Source: Streptomyces spinosisporus | Lineage (GTDB): Bacteria > Actinomycetota > Actinomycetes > Streptomycetales > Streptomycetaceae | Direction: 5' to 3' | NCBI RefSeq assembly: GCF_022698145.1 | Contig: NZ_JALDAX010000004.1 | Location: 558,001 to 622,000, forward strand | DNA length: 64,000 nucleotides | Part shown: one piece after another, positions 51,210 to 60,511 of the stretch | Numbering within the stretch: position 1 is the first letter of the stretch | How the letters are laid out: every line of letters begins with the position of its first letter | Notes under the pieces: generated by a model | Databases searched by the model: none | Told to the model about the DNA's origin: nothing | The model's input: the letters and a program-made list of their open reading frames with translations, nothing else | Program-made: the position numbers and the translations under genes

Positions 51210-53756
51210 CTACTCGGCCGGGTGGGCCAGTTCGATGTCGTGGTCGTCCACGCCCCGGCCGCTGACCGTGAGCGCCGTCGCCACCGGTGCGTAGCCCGTC
51301 GCGATGACGGTGTACTCGCCGCTGTCGAGGTCGGTGAAGGCGTACGCGCCGTCCGTGCCCGTGGTGGCGGTGCCGACCACGTTGCCCGCACCGTCCACGA
51401 GGGTCACCCGTGCGTCGGCCAGCGGACCGTGCGGCGCCCGCACGACGCCCTGGAGCTGCGCGCCCGAGTCGAGGTCGACCTCGATCCGGGTGACGCCGGT
51501 GCCGCCCACCTCGACGGGCAGCGCCCGCGGCCGGAACCCGGCGGCGTTGACCGCGACGGTCACCGCGCCCGGCACCAGCTCCGCGAAGGAGAACTCGCCC
51601 TGCTCACCGGTGGCCTGCGTGGCCAGCAGATCGCCGCGCACGTCGGTCACGATGACCATCGCGTCCTTGACGGGCAGCGAGGTCGCGGCGGCCCGCACCA
51701 CACCGGTCAGCCCGCTGGTGCCGCTGAGCAGGATGTCGTACGAGACCGGCTCGCCGTTCACCACCACGGTGGACGCCTGCGGCTGGAAGCCGTCGGCGGA
51801 GGCGATCAGGACGTACGAGCCGGTGCCCGGCGCCTGGAGCGTGTAGGAGCCGTCGGCCTGCGCGACCGACCGGCCCAGCTGCCGTCCCGCGAGCGAGATC
51901 AGCGTGACCGCGGCCTGCGGCACGGGCGCGCTCTCGTTGCCGCGCACGAAGCCGCGCACCGGGGTGCCGCCGGAGGAGGCGGACTCCTCGGGCCGTGCGA
52001 TGGTCACCACGGCGGCCAGCCGCTGGGTGCCGTCGGCGGCGGCGGCCGTCTCCGAGACGGCCCAGCTCGGCACGGACTCGGCGACCGGGGCAGCGGCCTC
52101 GGCAGCCGCCTCGGCGGCGGCCGGTGCGGCCTCGGCGTCGGTGTCCGGGGTCTCCTCCGCGGCAGCGGCCTGCGCCAGTCCGCCCTTCGTCCGCAACGGA
52201 ACCTCCTTGATGAACAGGCTGATCAGGAACGCGAGGGCCGCGAGACCGCCGGCGATCAGGAAGACATCGGCGATGCCGTGGCCGTAGGAGCTCTCCAGGA
52301 GCGTGCGCAGCGGTGCCGGCAGCTTGCTGAGGTCCGGGATGCTGTCGCTGGAGTTGCTCGAACCGGCCAGTGCGGCCCGGTACTTCGGGTCGAGGGCGGC
52401 GGCGCCCTCCTGGACGTAGTGCGTGATCCGGTGGGACATCACCGCGCCGAGCGCCGAGACGCCGACGGCACCACCGAGGGAACGGAAGAAGGTGACCGTG
52501 GAGCTGGCGGAGCCGAGGTCGCCGGGGTCGACCTGGTTCTGCGTGCACAGCACCAGGTTCTGCATCATCATGCCGACGCCCAGGCCCATGAGGGCCATGA
52601 AGATGGCCATCTTCCAGTAGTCCGTGTCGTACCGGATGGTGCCGAGCAGACCCAGGCCGGCCGAGACCAGCACACCACCGCTGACCAGCCACGCCTTCCA
52701 GCGCCCGGTACGGGTGATGAACTGTCCCGAGACCGTGGAGGAGACGAACAGACCGCCGATCATCGGGATCGTCATGACACCGGACATCGTCGGCGACTTG
52801 TCGCGGGCCAGCTGGAAGTACTGGCTGAAGAAGACCGTGCCGGTGAACATCGCGACACCGACGAACAGCGAGGCCAGCGACGCGAGCGTGATGGTGCGGT
52901 TGCGGAACAGGCGCAGCGGGATGATCGGCTCGCTGGCCTTGGACTCGATCAGGACGAAGAGCAGGCCGAGCACGATCGAGCCGCCGACCATGGTGTACGT
53001 CTGCCAGGACACCCAGTCGTACTTGTCACCGGCGAAGGTGACCCACACCAGCAGCAGCGAGACGGCCGCGGCGACGAAGGTGGCGCCGCCCCAGTCGACC
53101 TTGACGTCCCGCTTGACGACCGGCAGGTGCAGCGTCTTCTGCAGCACGATCAGGGCGATGACGGCGAAGGGGACACCGACGTAGAAGCACCAGCGCCAGC
53201 CCAGCCACGAGGTGTCCGTGATGACGCCGCCGAGCAGCGGGCCGCCGACGGTGGCGACGGCGAAGGTCGCGCCGAGGTAGCCGGAGTAGCGCCCCCGCTC
53301 GCGCGGGGAGATCATCGCGGCCATCACGATCTGCGCGAGGGCGGACAGACCGCCGACGCCGATGCCCTGGAAGACACGGCAGGCGATCAGCATGCCGGGG
53401 TTCTGCGACAGACCGGCGGCCATCGAGCCCAGCACATAGACGATCAGGGCTATCTGGACGAGCGCCTTCTTGCTGAAGAGGTCCGCGAGCTTGCCCCACA
53501 GGGGCGTGGTCGCGGTCATCGCCAGCAGGGAGGCGGTGACGACCCAGGTGTAGGCCGACTGACCGCCGCCGAGGTCGCTGATGATGTGCGGCAGGGCGTT
53601 GGTGACGATCGTGGACGACAGGATCGCCACGAACATTCCGAGCATCAGCCCGGAGAGCGCCTCCATGATCTGCCGGTGCGTCATTTGGGCGTGCTCGGAG
53701 GAGCCTCCCCCGTGCTTGGCATGAGCCCGCACACCGGCTGGTGTGGTCGTTGCCAT
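51210..53756 (-). CDS. DHA2-family MFS transporter fused to carboxypeptidase-regulatory-like repeats
   Basis: An 848-residue fusion. A 14-helix EmrB/QacA-type drug/proton antiporter (about 25-535) shows LWGKLADLFSKK and RVFQGIGVGGLSALAQIV. An Ala/Glu-rich linker (about 540-600) leads to three beta-sandwich CarboxypepD_reg-like repeats (about 620-845; GSYTLQAPGTGSYVLIASAD, TGVVRAAATSLPVKDA, GAYAFTDLDSGEYTVIA). The start at 53756 has AAGGAAG upstream. It follows a MarR gene by 14 bases, which should repress it. The repeats would lie on one face of the membrane; their job is unknown. Confidence 0.9.
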   Translation of the reverse strand: MATTTPAGVRAHAKHGGGSSEHAQMTHRQIMEALSGLMLGMFVAILSSTIVTNALPHIISDLGGGQSAYTWVVTASLLAMTATTPLWGKLADLFSKKALVQIALIVYVLGSMAAGLSQNPGMLIACRVFQGIGVGGLSALAQIVMAAMISPRERGRYSGYLGATFAVATVGGPLLGGVITDTSWLGWRWCFYVGVPFAVIALIVLQKTLHLPVVKRDVKVDWGGATFVAAAVSLLLVWVTFAGDKYDWVSWQTYTMVGGSIVLGLLFVLIESKASEPIIPLRLFRNRTITLASLASLFVGVAMFTGTVFFSQYFQLARDKSPTMSGVMTIPMIGGLFVSSTVSGQFITRTGRWKAWLVSGGVLVSAGLGLLGTIRYDTDYWKMAIFMALMGLGVGMMMQNLVLCTQNQVDPGDLGSASSTVTFFRSLGGAVGVSALGAVMSHRITHYVQEGAAALDPKYRAALAGSSNSSDSIPDLSKLPAPLRTLLESSYGHGIADVFLIAGGLAALAFLISLFIKEVPLRTKGGLAQAAAAEETPDTDAEAAPAAAEAAAEAAAPVAESVPSWAVSETAAAADGTQRLAAVVTIARPEESASSGGTPVRGFVRGNESAPVPQAAVTLISLAGRQLGRSVAQADGSYTLQAPGTGSYVLIASADGFQPQASTVVVNGEPVSYDILLSGTSGLTGVVRAAATSLPVKDAMVIVTDVRGDLLATQATGEQGEFSFAELVPGAVTVAVNAAGFRPRALPVEVGGTGVTRIEVDLDSGAQLQGVVRAPHGPLADARVTLVDGAGNVVGTATTGTDGAYAFTDLDSGEYTVIATGYAPVATALTVSGRGVDDHDIELAHPAE

Positions 53757-53770
53757 GGGCTTCCTTATCT

Positions 53771-54271
53771 TCAAGTGCTTGCGGGTGTACGGGTGGTCGT
53801 CTCGAGTGCGGCTCCGGGCGGCGGCAGCCGCGGCGGCACGGGGCGGCAGTCGTCGAAGCTGGCCCGCAGCCGGGTCATGAGCCGGGTGAGCTGGGCGACC
53901 TCCTCGTCGCTCCAGTCGGCGAGCCGCTCCGCGAGCAGCTGCGTGGTCCGCTCGGACAGCTCCTCCAGGCGGGCGATGCCCGCGGCTGTGAGGTGCACGA
54001 TCCGGGACCGTTTGTCCGCCGGGTCGGGGGAGCGGTCGATCCAGCCGCGGTCGGCGAGGTGCGCGACATGGCGGCTGGTGACCGACATGTCCACGGCGAG
54101 CAGCTCTGCGAGCTTGCTCATGCGCATGTCGCCGTAGCGGCCCAGGAGGGTCAGTACGGCCGCGCTGCCGCTCGGGCAGTCGGCCGGCAGGATCCGGGCG
54201 AGTTCCCGCTTCACGGCGCTGAAGGCGCCGAACTGCTGGATCAGCTCCTCGTACTGCGCCTGCTCGGCCAT
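53771..54271 (-). CDS. MarR-family repressor of the MFS operon
   Basis: A 166-residue winged-helix protein: LAELLAVDMSVTSRHVAHLA recognition region, wing DPADKRSRIVHL. GGGAGG before the ATG. First gene of the MarR-MFS-YceI run. Two GTTGC-N5-GCAA repeats lie upstream and suit autoregulation. Confidence 0.9.
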   Translation of the reverse strand: MAEQAQYEELIQQFGAFSAVKRELARILPADCPSGSAAVLTLLGRYGDMRMSKLAELLAVDMSVTSRHVAHLADRGWIDRSPDPADKRSRIVHLTAAGIARLEELSERTTQLLAERLADWSDEEVAQLTRLMTRLRASFDDCRPVPPRLPPPGAALETTTRTPAST

Positions 54272-54287
54272 CCCACCTCCCGCATTC

Positions 54288-54331
54288 GTTGCTTAGGGCA
54301 ACCATAAGAGTTGTTGGTTGCTGCAGGCAAA
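54288..54331. promoter_or_regulatory. two GTTGC-N5-GCAA sites upstream of MarR
   Basis: GTTGC-TTAGG-GCAAC (54288-54302) is a perfect inverted repeat; GTTGC-TGCAG-GCAAA (54317-54331) is one base off. They lie 17-60 bases before the MarR start. Confidence 0.65.
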
Positions 54332-54465
54332 CAAAACCGTGGGATGCCACTCAAAAACTTGGCAAAGGCAAGTATTGCGAACGTAAATACGCAGGTGGGG
54401 ACGGTTGCCCAGGTGAGAGGCCCCCTACTTGGGCCACACCCGCCGATTCGCTAGGGTCTGCTGCC

Positions 54466-54669
54466 ATGGCTAACCCCCAGGGCCCCCAGGGCAACCACGA
54501 CCCCGCAGGCAGCACCCAGATGTTCCGCGCGTTCGTCGACGAGGGCCCGCAGGGCCGGCAGACCCGGCAGCAGCCCGCCGCTCCGGCCGGTCCGCGGATC
54601 GGTCTGATCGTCGGCATCGTCGTCGTGGTGGCGGTCGTGGCGGCCGTCGCCTGGCTCGCGATGAAGTAG
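54466..54669 (+). CDS. small single-pass membrane protein
   Basis: A 67-residue protein: a polar Gln/Gly/Pro-rich N-terminal half (with STQMFRAFVDEGPQG) and one C-terminal helix (about 45-65, IGLIVGIVVVVAVVAAVAWL) ending AMK. There is no ribosome binding site and the ATG follows a TAGGGT -10-like box by 8 bases, so the message may be leaderless. Function unknown; it looks like a conserved Streptomyces tail-anchored protein. Confidence 0.72.
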   Translation: MANPQGPQGNHDPAGSTQMFRAFVDEGPQGRQTRQQPAAPAGPRIGLIVGIVVVVAVVAAVAWLAMK

Positions 54670-54717
54670 CGGGCACTCGACGTCACTGCCGCCGGCGGTG
54701 CACTTCCGTCGGGCGGC

Positions 54718-55485
54718 TCACTTCCACCGGACGGTGACGTCCTTCGTCTCGATGTGCATGCCGAGCGGCACGCGCCAGGCGTCGACACACACCGTCCAGG
54801 TTTTCTTCCTGTGCGCCCCGGCGTCGATCGGCGCCGGAAGCCGCACGTCCGACGTCACCGTCGCCCAGTCGATGCCGAGCGCGCCGATGACATGCGTGCC
54901 GAAGGTGACCGTGCCGGAACGCACCGCGGTGCCCCCGGAGTTGGTGAACGTCAGGGCCACGTCCTCGCACCAGCGCTTGTCCGTCGCCTTCCGCTCCGGC
55001 TCGCTCCAGCTCAGATCGGCGGGGCCGGTGGGCCCTGCGGGGGCCGTACGCCCGGGAGTTTCCGTCGTGGACGGCGAAGCCGGTGTCGTACGGGCGGACT
55101 TGGCGCCGCTGTCGTCACCTGCGGACGGGGTCCCGGCGGGAGGCGCGGGTACGGTCCCGGCGGGTGCGGACCCGGCGGGTACGGACCCGGGTGGCAGGTC
55201 GCCCGCCGCGTCGCCCGAACTGCCGCCCCCCGAGGGGGAGTCGCCGCGTTCGGGGTCGCCGTCCAGTGGTACGAGTGTCACGCCGCCCCTCGGAGCCGCC
55301 GAGGCGGAGGTCGTGGGCGCGCCGCCGGCCGCCCCGGTGGCGACATAGCCGCCGTCCGTGCCGCCGCCCCCGCACGCCGCCAGTGCGGCGCCCAGGCAGA
55401 CGACGGCCGCCGACGCAACCGTAACGGCGCCTCGACGGCCATGTGTCCCTGTCGTCCGAGGGGTCCCGGAAGTCCCACGCAGCAT
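54718..55485 (-). CDS. putative lipoprotein with Pro/Gly-rich linker
   Basis: A 255-residue exported protein. The lipobox LAAC (Cys at about 38) follows a signal region; a long disordered Gly/Ser/Pro segment (about 40-150) leads to a beta-rich C-terminal domain (about 155-255) with WCEDVALTFTNSGGTAVRSG and KTWTVCVDAWRVP, two Cys. The C-terminal half resembles cellulose-binding/immunoglobulin-like folds in strand pattern; binding partner unknown. Confidence 0.75.
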   Translation of the reverse strand: MLRGTSGTPRTTGTHGRRGAVTVASAAVVCLGAALAACGGGGTDGGYVATGAAGGAPTTSASAAPRGGVTLVPLDGDPERGDSPSGGGSSGDAAGDLPPGSVPAGSAPAGTVPAPPAGTPSAGDDSGAKSARTTPASPSTTETPGRTAPAGPTGPADLSWSEPERKATDKRWCEDVALTFTNSGGTAVRSGTVTFGTHVIGALGIDWATVTSDVRLPAPIDAGAHRKKTWTVCVDAWRVPLGMHIETKDVTVRWK

Positions 55486-55539
55486 CGCGCCATGGTGGCT
55501 GACGCACCGTCAAATAGGAACCCCCGGGCGGGGCCTCGC

Positions 55540-56430
55540 TCAGTCCGAGATGAGTCCCTCGCGCAGCTGCGCCAGCGTGCGGGTCAGCAGGCGGGAGACG
55601 TGCATCTGCGAGATGCCGACCTCCTCGCCGATCTGCGACTGCGTCATGTTGGCGAAGAAGCGGAGCATGATGATCTGCCGCTCACGGGGCGGCAGTTTGG
55701 CCAGCAGCGGCTTCAGCGACTCGCGGTACTCGACGCCCTCCAGGGCGGTGTCCTCGTAGCCGAGGCGGTCCGCGAGGGAGCCCTCGCCGCCGTCGTCCTC
55801 GGGGGCCGGGGAGTCCAGCGAGGAGGCCGTGTAGGCGTTGCCGACCGCGAGGCCGTCGACCACGTCCTCCTCGGAGACGCCGAGCACGGCGGCGAGTTCG
55901 GGGACGGTCGGGGAGCGGTCGAGCTTCTGGGAGAGCTCGTCGCTGGCCTTCGTCAGGGCCAGGCGCAGCTCCTGCAGCCGGCGCGGCACGCGCACCGACC
56001 ACGAGGTGTCGCGGAAGAACCGCTTGATCTCCCCGACGACCGTCGGCATCGCGAACGTCGGGAACTCCACGCCCCGTTCGCAGTCGAAGCGGTCGATCGC
56101 CTTGATCAGGCCGATCGTGCCGACCTGGACGATGTCCTCCATCGGTTCGTTGCGCGAGCGGAACCTTGCCGCGGCGTAGCGCACCAGGGGGAGGTTGAGT
56201 TCGATCAGGGTGTCCCGGACGTACACACGCTCGGGGCTGTGCTCGTCGAGTGCGGCGAGCCGCAGGAAAAGGGAGCGGGACAGGGTGCGGGTGTCGATGT
56301 TCTCCGGGCTCGGAAGGGCCGGGGCCTCGGGGGCCTCCAGCACCGGAGCCTCGTCGAACACGGCGTCTGCGGGTGCGGACTCGCTCTTCGCGAGCGTGAG
56401 CACCTTCGAGCTGCCCTGGTCTGCGGACAT
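55540..56430 (-). CDS. sigN: SigB/F/G-family sigma factor, SigN-like
   Basis: A 296-residue RNA polymerase sigma factor of the stress/sporulation group. Regions 2-4 are complete: [53 protein letters not shown], and the region-4 [23 protein letters not shown]. It closely matches Streptomyces SigN, which sits beside sigF in S. coelicolor; here a sigF-like gene is also adjacent upstream. GGGGG-type ribosome binding site before the ATG. SigN acts in aerial growth; no anti-sigma gene is nearby. Confidence 0.87.
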   Translation of the reverse strand: MSADQGSSKVLTLAKSESAPADAVFDEAPVLEAPEAPALPSPENIDTRTLSRSLFLRLAALDEHSPERVYVRDTLIELNLPLVRYAAARFRSRNEPMEDIVQVGTIGLIKAIDRFDCERGVEFPTFAMPTVVGEIKRFFRDTSWSVRVPRRLQELRLALTKASDELSQKLDRSPTVPELAAVLGVSEEDVVDGLAVGNAYTASSLDSPAPEDDGGEGSLADRLGYEDTALEGVEYRESLKPLLAKLPPRERQIIMLRFFANMTQSQIGEEVGISQMHVSRLLTRTLAQLREGLISD

Positions 56431-56733
56431 GCCACCCCCTCTGGGTCGCGGGACGGTCGCGGCCGACGTTCCTCCGCGAGGAGTTCAGCCTTCACCTGAA
56501 TACCGGAGCCGAGGCCCCGGCAAACGCGTCTGAGGAAGAATGTCACATGTCGGCAACGCGCTGTAGTGACATGTCGACACGTGAGATGCTAATCGGCCCT
56601 GGAAAGAGGGGGTCTGACGCTTTTTCTGCGCAGAACTGTCGGGAACGCCCCTGGTGAGCGATTCGCTCGCGCCGGTTACTCGTCGATCCTGTTTGCGAAC
56701 TGCGGTGTTCCGGAGTGTGCGCCCGTGCGCCTC

Positions 56734-57573
56734 TTATGCCTCGATCCGATTCGCGGATCGCAGCCGCTGGAAGCTACGCGCGAGTAGCCGTGAGACATGC
56801 ATCTGCGAGACGCCGAGTTCCGCGCTGATTTGCGACTGGGTGAGGTTGCTGTAGTAGCGCAGCAGAAGGATTCTCTGTTCCCGCTCCGGCAGTTGTACGA
56901 GGAGATGGCGGACGAGGTCGCGGTGTTCGACGCCGTCCAGTGCCGGGTCCTCGTAGCCGAGCCGGTCGAGCAGGCCCGGCAGCCCGTCGCCCTCCTGGGC
57001 GGCCTCCAGGGAGGTCGCGTGGTACGAGCGGCCCGCCTCGATGCAGGAGAGGACCTCCTCCTCGGTGATGCGCAGCCGCTCGGCGATCTCGGCGGTCGTC
57101 GGGGTGCGTCCGAAGGCGGTGGTCAGGTCCTCGGTGGCGCTGTTGACCTGCACCCACAACTCGTGCAGCCGGCGCGGGACGTGGACCGTGCGGACGTTGT
57201 CGCGGAAGTACCGCTTGATCTCGCCGACGACGGTCGGCATCGCGAAGGTCGGGAACTGCACGCCGCGGTCCGGGTCGAAGCGGTCGATCGCGTTGATGAG
57301 CCCGATCGTGCCGACCTGGACCACGTCCTCCATCGGCTCGTTGCGGGAGCGGAAGCGGGCGGCGGCGTAGCGCACCAGCGGGAGGTTGGCCTCGATCAGC
57401 GCCGCGCGTACCCGGATGTGCTCCGGGCTGCCCGGCCGCAGCGTCTTGAGCTCGCCGAAGAGCACCTGTGTGAGGGCCCGGGTGTCGGCACCGCGGCTGC
57501 GCGGCGGAGCGGCTTCCACCGGCTCCGGTGCGGCTTCCTGGGGCGGTGCTTGAGGCGCAGTACTGGCCGGCAC
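56734..57573 (-). CDS. sigF: sporulation sigma factor SigF
   Basis: A 279-residue sigma factor. An Ala/Pro-rich leader (1-25) precedes [19 protein letters not shown] and complete regions 2-4, including [20 protein letters not shown] and [20 protein letters not shown]. These agree with Streptomyces SigF, needed for late spore maturation. The GTG at 57573 has GGAG six bases before it; the ATG at 57612 is also in frame. The 303-base gap to sigN holds two ACATGTCG direct repeats around 56542-56578. Confidence 0.9.
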   Translation of the reverse strand: MPASTAPQAPPQEAAPEPVEAAPPRSRGADTRALTQVLFGELKTLRPGSPEHIRVRAALIEANLPLVRYAAARFRSRNEPMEDVVQVGTIGLINAIDRFDPDRGVQFPTFAMPTVVGEIKRYFRDNVRTVHVPRRLHELWVQVNSATEDLTTAFGRTPTTAEIAERLRITEEEVLSCIEAGRSYHATSLEAAQEGDGLPGLLDRLGYEDPALDGVEHRDLVRHLLVQLPEREQRILLLRYYSNLTQSQISAELGVSQMHVSRLLARSFQRLRSANRIEA

Positions 57574-57701
57574 GGTCAACTCCGCCTCACAATCGGTCAA
57601 CTCACCCGTCAAAAGTGGTCATAGCATCACAAGAGATGTGCACTCTGTGCAAGCACCTCATTACGCCGTGTTGACGTCAACTTGGGGCATAGGACGCAAA
57701 A

Positions 57702-57729
57702 AGCCCCACACCGGTTCCGGTGCGGGGCT
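57702..57729 (-). terminator. terminator downstream of the 58-residue gene
   Basis: AGCCCC-A-CACCGG and CCGGTG-C-GGGGCT around TT form the stem; on the minus strand it is followed by a run of five T's. Confidence 0.8.
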
Positions 57730-57761
57730 CACGGCGGGGCCGGGGATCCGAAGCGCGGGCC

Positions 57762-57938
57762 CTAATGGGCCCCGTTGGCCAGCCAGGTGAAGAAGTCGCC
57801 GATGGCCTTCGCGGCGTCCGAGATGCCCTCGAACGCTATCTGGACGTAGTCCGCAGCCTTGGCCGGATCCGTGATGATCACATACAGGGCGAAGACCACG
57901 AGCACATAGATGGCGATCTTCTTCGCATTCACCGCCAC
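57762..57938 (-). CDS. small membrane protein (MAVNAKK-type)
   Basis: A 58-residue protein starting MAVNAKKIAIYVLVVFALYV. One membrane helix (about 7-25) is followed by an amphipathic helix (VQIAFEGISDAAKAIGDFFT). The GTG at 57938 has GGGAGG five bases upstream; the GTG two codons later is less well placed. It looks conserved in Streptomyces next to tRNA-Ser and tadA. Function unknown. Confidence 0.75.
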   Translation of the reverse strand: MAVNAKKIAIYVLVVFALYVIITDPAKAADYVQIAFEGISDAAKAIGDFFTWLANGAH

Positions 57939-57986
57939 CGCGGCCTCCCGAGTCGCTGAGTCCCAACGACCGCACATGATCGCACG

Positions 57987-58014
57987 AAGGGCCCCGTCTC
58001 TCGACGGGGCCCTT
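57987..58014 (-). terminator. terminator after tRNA-Ser(CGA)
   Basis: AAGGGCCCCGTC pairs perfectly with GACGGGGCCCTT around a 4-base loop, just downstream of the tRNA on the minus strand. Confidence 0.8.
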
Positions 58015-58021
58015 CGGTGAG

Positions 58022-58106
58022 CGGTAGCGGAGGGATTTGAACCCTCGGTGACTTGCGCCACACTCGCTTTCGAGGCGAGCTCCTTCGGCCGCTCGGACAC
58101 GCTACC
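58022..58106 (-). tRNA. tRNA-Ser (anticodon CGA)
   Basis: An 85-base class-II tRNA: acceptor GGTAGCG/CGCTACC, anticodon loop with CGA (stem CTCGC/GCGAG), long variable arm, T-loop GGTTCAAATCC. Discriminator G; CCA is not encoded. Confidence 0.95.
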
Positions 58107-58166
58107 GAGGGAGACCTTACAGCACCTCGGGCAGTGCTTTGAAATCGGTATTCGGCGGTCGGGGCG

Positions 58167-58616
58167 TCAGCGGGAACGGAAGAAGTCGGTGAGAAGCCGG
58201 GCGCACTCGTCGGCGAGTACGCCCTCGATCACCTCGGGGCGGTGGTTGAGCCGTCGGTCGCGTACGACGTCCCACAGCGAGCCGGCCGCTCCGGCCTTCT
58301 CGTCGCGGGCGCCGTAGACGACGCGGTCCACACGGGACTGCACGATCGCGCCCGCGCACATCGTGCAGGGTTCCAGCGTGACGACGAGTGTGCAGCCGGA
58401 CAGCCGCCACTGTCCGAGCCCGGCGGCGGCCCGGCGGATCGCGAGGATCTCGGCGTGCGCCGTCGGATCGCCGGTCGCCTCGCGCTCGTTGTGCCCGGCC
58501 GCGAGCACGGCCGATCCGTCCGGAGACAGCACGACGGCACCGACGGGTACGTCCCCGCCGGCCCGTTCGGCCTCGTCCAGGGCGAGCCGCATCGCGGCCC
58601 GCCAGCGGTCGCGCAC
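58167..58616 (-). CDS. tadA: tRNA adenosine(34) deaminase
   Basis: A 149-residue zinc deaminase that converts A34 to inosine in tRNA-Arg(ACG), the tRNA encoded at 15101. The HAE motif (TAHAEILAI) and PCxxC (LEPCTMCAGAI) supply zinc ligands and the catalytic Glu. Length is normal. The GTG at 58616 is used; the ATG at 58592 is an alternative. It follows the gene for its associated protein by 35 bases. Confidence 0.92.
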   Translation of the reverse strand: MRDRWRAAMRLALDEAERAGGDVPVGAVVLSPDGSAVLAAGHNEREATGDPTAHAEILAIRRAAAGLGQWRLSGCTLVVTLEPCTMCAGAIVQSRVDRVVYGARDEKAGAAGSLWDVVRDRRLNHRPEVIEGVLADECARLLTDFFRSR

Positions 58617-58651
58617 CGGGTCCGGACCGCCCGCCGCGCTCTGTGCGGTGG

Positions 58652-59182
58652 TCAGCGGACGGTCTCCAGGACCTCCGAGGCGCCGAGGGCCTCGGCGATC
58701 GTGCTCAGGGCGTCCTCGTCGAGCGTGCGCAGTTCCTTGGCGCTGACGCCGAGGTCCTCCAGGATCTCGACATCGCCGACGGGGCTGTGCGGCACGGCCT
58801 CGGCCCCCGTGCCGCTGTCGTCATCGTCGTCGGTGGTGGGCTCACCGTCCTCTGTGCCGTCGAGGTCGAGGGAGTCCAGGTCGGAGTCGTCGTCGCCGGG
58901 CTCCCTTCCGAGCAGTTCGTCGGTGAGCAGGATCTCTCCGTAACTGCTGCGGGCGGCGGCTGCGGCGTCCGAGACATAGATACGAGGGTCGTCCTCGCCG
59001 TCGACGCGGACGACGCCGAACCAACCGTCTTCCTGCTCGATCAGTACGAGTACCGTGTCGTCCTCTGTCGAGGCTTCCCGGGCGAGGTCGGCCAGATCCG
59101 ACAGGGTCTCCACATCGTCGAGCTCTGTGTCGCTCGCTTCCCACCCGTCTTCGGTGCGCGCGAGCAGTGCGGCGAAGTACAC
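58652..59182 (-). CDS. tRNA adenosine deaminase-associated protein
   Basis: A 176-residue acidic protein. The N-terminal domain (about 1-80: YFAALLARTEDGWEASDTEL, FGVVRVDGEDDPRIYVSDA) is followed by an Asp/Glu-rich linker and a C-terminal helix pair (VSAKELRTLDEDALSTIAEA). Found next to tadA across actinobacteria, hence the name; biochemical role not shown. The GTG at 59182 has GGGAG upstream. Confidence 0.88.
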   Translation of the reverse strand: MYFAALLARTEDGWEASDTELDDVETLSDLADLAREASTEDDTVLVLIEQEDGWFGVVRVDGEDDPRIYVSDAAAAARSSYGEILLTDELLGREPGDDDSDLDSLDLDGTEDGEPTTDDDDDSGTGAEAVPHSPVGDVEILEDLGVSAKELRTLDEDALSTIAEALGASEVLETVR

Positions 59183-59435
59183 CGTGACTCTCCCACTGGT
59201 CCTAGGCGTGCCGGTTGGGGGTCCCCCCGGCGGAGGTTCTGGGCGGGGAGAGCTGTGCTCCGAGCCCCACCCACTCGGAATCGTGGCAGAAACAAGGCCT
59301 TGAGGGGACGTCTTCGGCTCCCTGTGTCCGCCCGTTTTGATCGACCACGAGCGGGATCGTACGCGGGGATCCTGGTGCGCACGCACCGGGTCGCCCCTCA
59401 ACGGGCCCGAAGACGGACGGGAGTTGCCGCCGCGG

Positions 59436-59630
59436 TCACCAGCGGAAGGTGCGCATGCGCATGGCGTGGCGCAGTCGGGCGGTCTTGGCGCGTCGCGGCT
59501 GGACACGGTCGCGCAGTTCGCGCGCCTCGGCGAGATCACGCAGGAACTGGGCCCTGCGGCGGCGCCGCTCGGCGTCGATGTCGTCCGCCGGCGCGTCCTT
59601 GCGGGCTTCGCTGTCAGGCAGGTCAGGCAT
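59436..59630 (-). CDS. small basic helical protein
   Basis: A 64-residue Arg-rich protein (AERRRRRAQFLRDLAEAREL, then KTARLRHAMRMRTFRW). GGGGG lies before the ATG at 59630. Likely nucleic-acid binding by charge; conserved upstream of upp in Streptomyces by my recollection. Unnamed. Confidence 0.65.
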   Translation of the reverse strand: MPDLPDSEARKDAPADDIDAERRRRRAQFLRDLAEARELRDRVQPRRAKTARLRHAMRMRTFRW

Positions 59631-59758
59631 GGGCACACCACCCCCCGGTCCGTCCCTCCCACTTTCCCTCTGATGAGCGGTTTGATGCCAGCGCAAGGGT
59701 TTTGCAGAGCGGTCCGACGCCGGCGCGGGGGTCACGGGGGCGCGGTTACTGTTAGGGC

Positions 59759-60394
59759 ATGCGTCTCCACGTCGTCGACCACCCTCTGGTCGCTCACAAG
59801 CTCACCACGCTGCGCGACCAGCGCACCGACTCCGCGACCTTCCGCCGTCTCGCCGACGAGCTGGTCACCCTGCTCGCCTACGAGGCCACGCGCGACGTGC
59901 GCACCGAGCAGGTCGACATCCAGACGCCGGTCTCCCCCACGACCGGCGTGAAGCTCTCCTACCCGCGCCCCCTGGTGGTGCCGATCCTGCGGGCCGGGCT
60001 CGGCATGCTGGACGGGATGGTCCGGCTGCTGCCGACCGCCGAGGTGGGGTTCCTGGGGATGATCCGCAACGAGGAGACGCTGCAGGCGTCGACGTACGCC
60101 TCGCGTATGCCGGAGGACCTGTCCGGGCGGCAGGTGTACGTGCTCGACCCGATGCTGGCCACGGGCGGCACTCTGGTCGCGGCGATTCAGGAGCTGATCA
60201 AGCGGGGGGCCGATGATGTGACGGCCGTGGTGTTGCTTGCTGCGCCTGAAGGGGTGGAGTTGATGGAGCGGGAGTTGGCGGGGACGCCGGTGACCGTGGT
60301 GACCGCGGCTGTTGATGAGCGGCTCAATGAGCACGGGTATATCGTGCCCGGGCTTGGGGATGCGGGGGATCGGCTCTACGGGGCGGCTGAGTAG
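59759..60394 (+). CDS. upp: uracil phosphoribosyltransferase
   Basis: A 211-residue pyrimidine-salvage enzyme that makes UMP from uracil and PRPP. The PRPP loop reads [18 protein letters not shown] and the uracil-binding C-terminus is [19 protein letters not shown]. Length and start ([10 protein letters not shown]) are typical. A weak AGGG precedes the ATG. Divergent from the small basic gene. Confidence 0.95.
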   Translation: MRLHVVDHPLVAHKLTTLRDQRTDSATFRRLADELVTLLAYEATRDVRTEQVDIQTPVSPTTGVKLSYPRPLVVPILRAGLGMLDGMVRLLPTAEVGFLGMIRNEETLQASTYASRMPEDLSGRQVYVLDPMLATGGTLVAAIQELIKRGADDVTAVVLLAAPEGVELMERELAGTPVTVVTAAVDERLNEHGYIVPGLGDAGDRLYGAAE

Positions 60395-60453
60395 GGGTCG
60401 GCGGGGGCGGGCGCCTTTTCGCCGTAGGGGTGCGGGTTTGTGCGCGGGTGCCG

Positions 60454-60505
60454 GTTCGTTGTGGCTTGTCGCGCAGTTCCCCGCGCCCCCAAAAGACAAA
60501 AGCAG
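60454..60505. repeat. dispersed Streptomyces intergenic repeat
   Basis: The stretch GGCTTGTCGCGCAGTTCCCC and its continuation GCGCCCCCAAAAGAC match a short sequence I recall as common between Streptomyces genes. A related GGTTCCCCGCGCCCCC occurs at 48891-48906. It lies between upp and the convergent LytR_C gene, probably as a terminator-like element. Confidence 0.45.
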
Positions 60506-60511
60506 GGCGCT

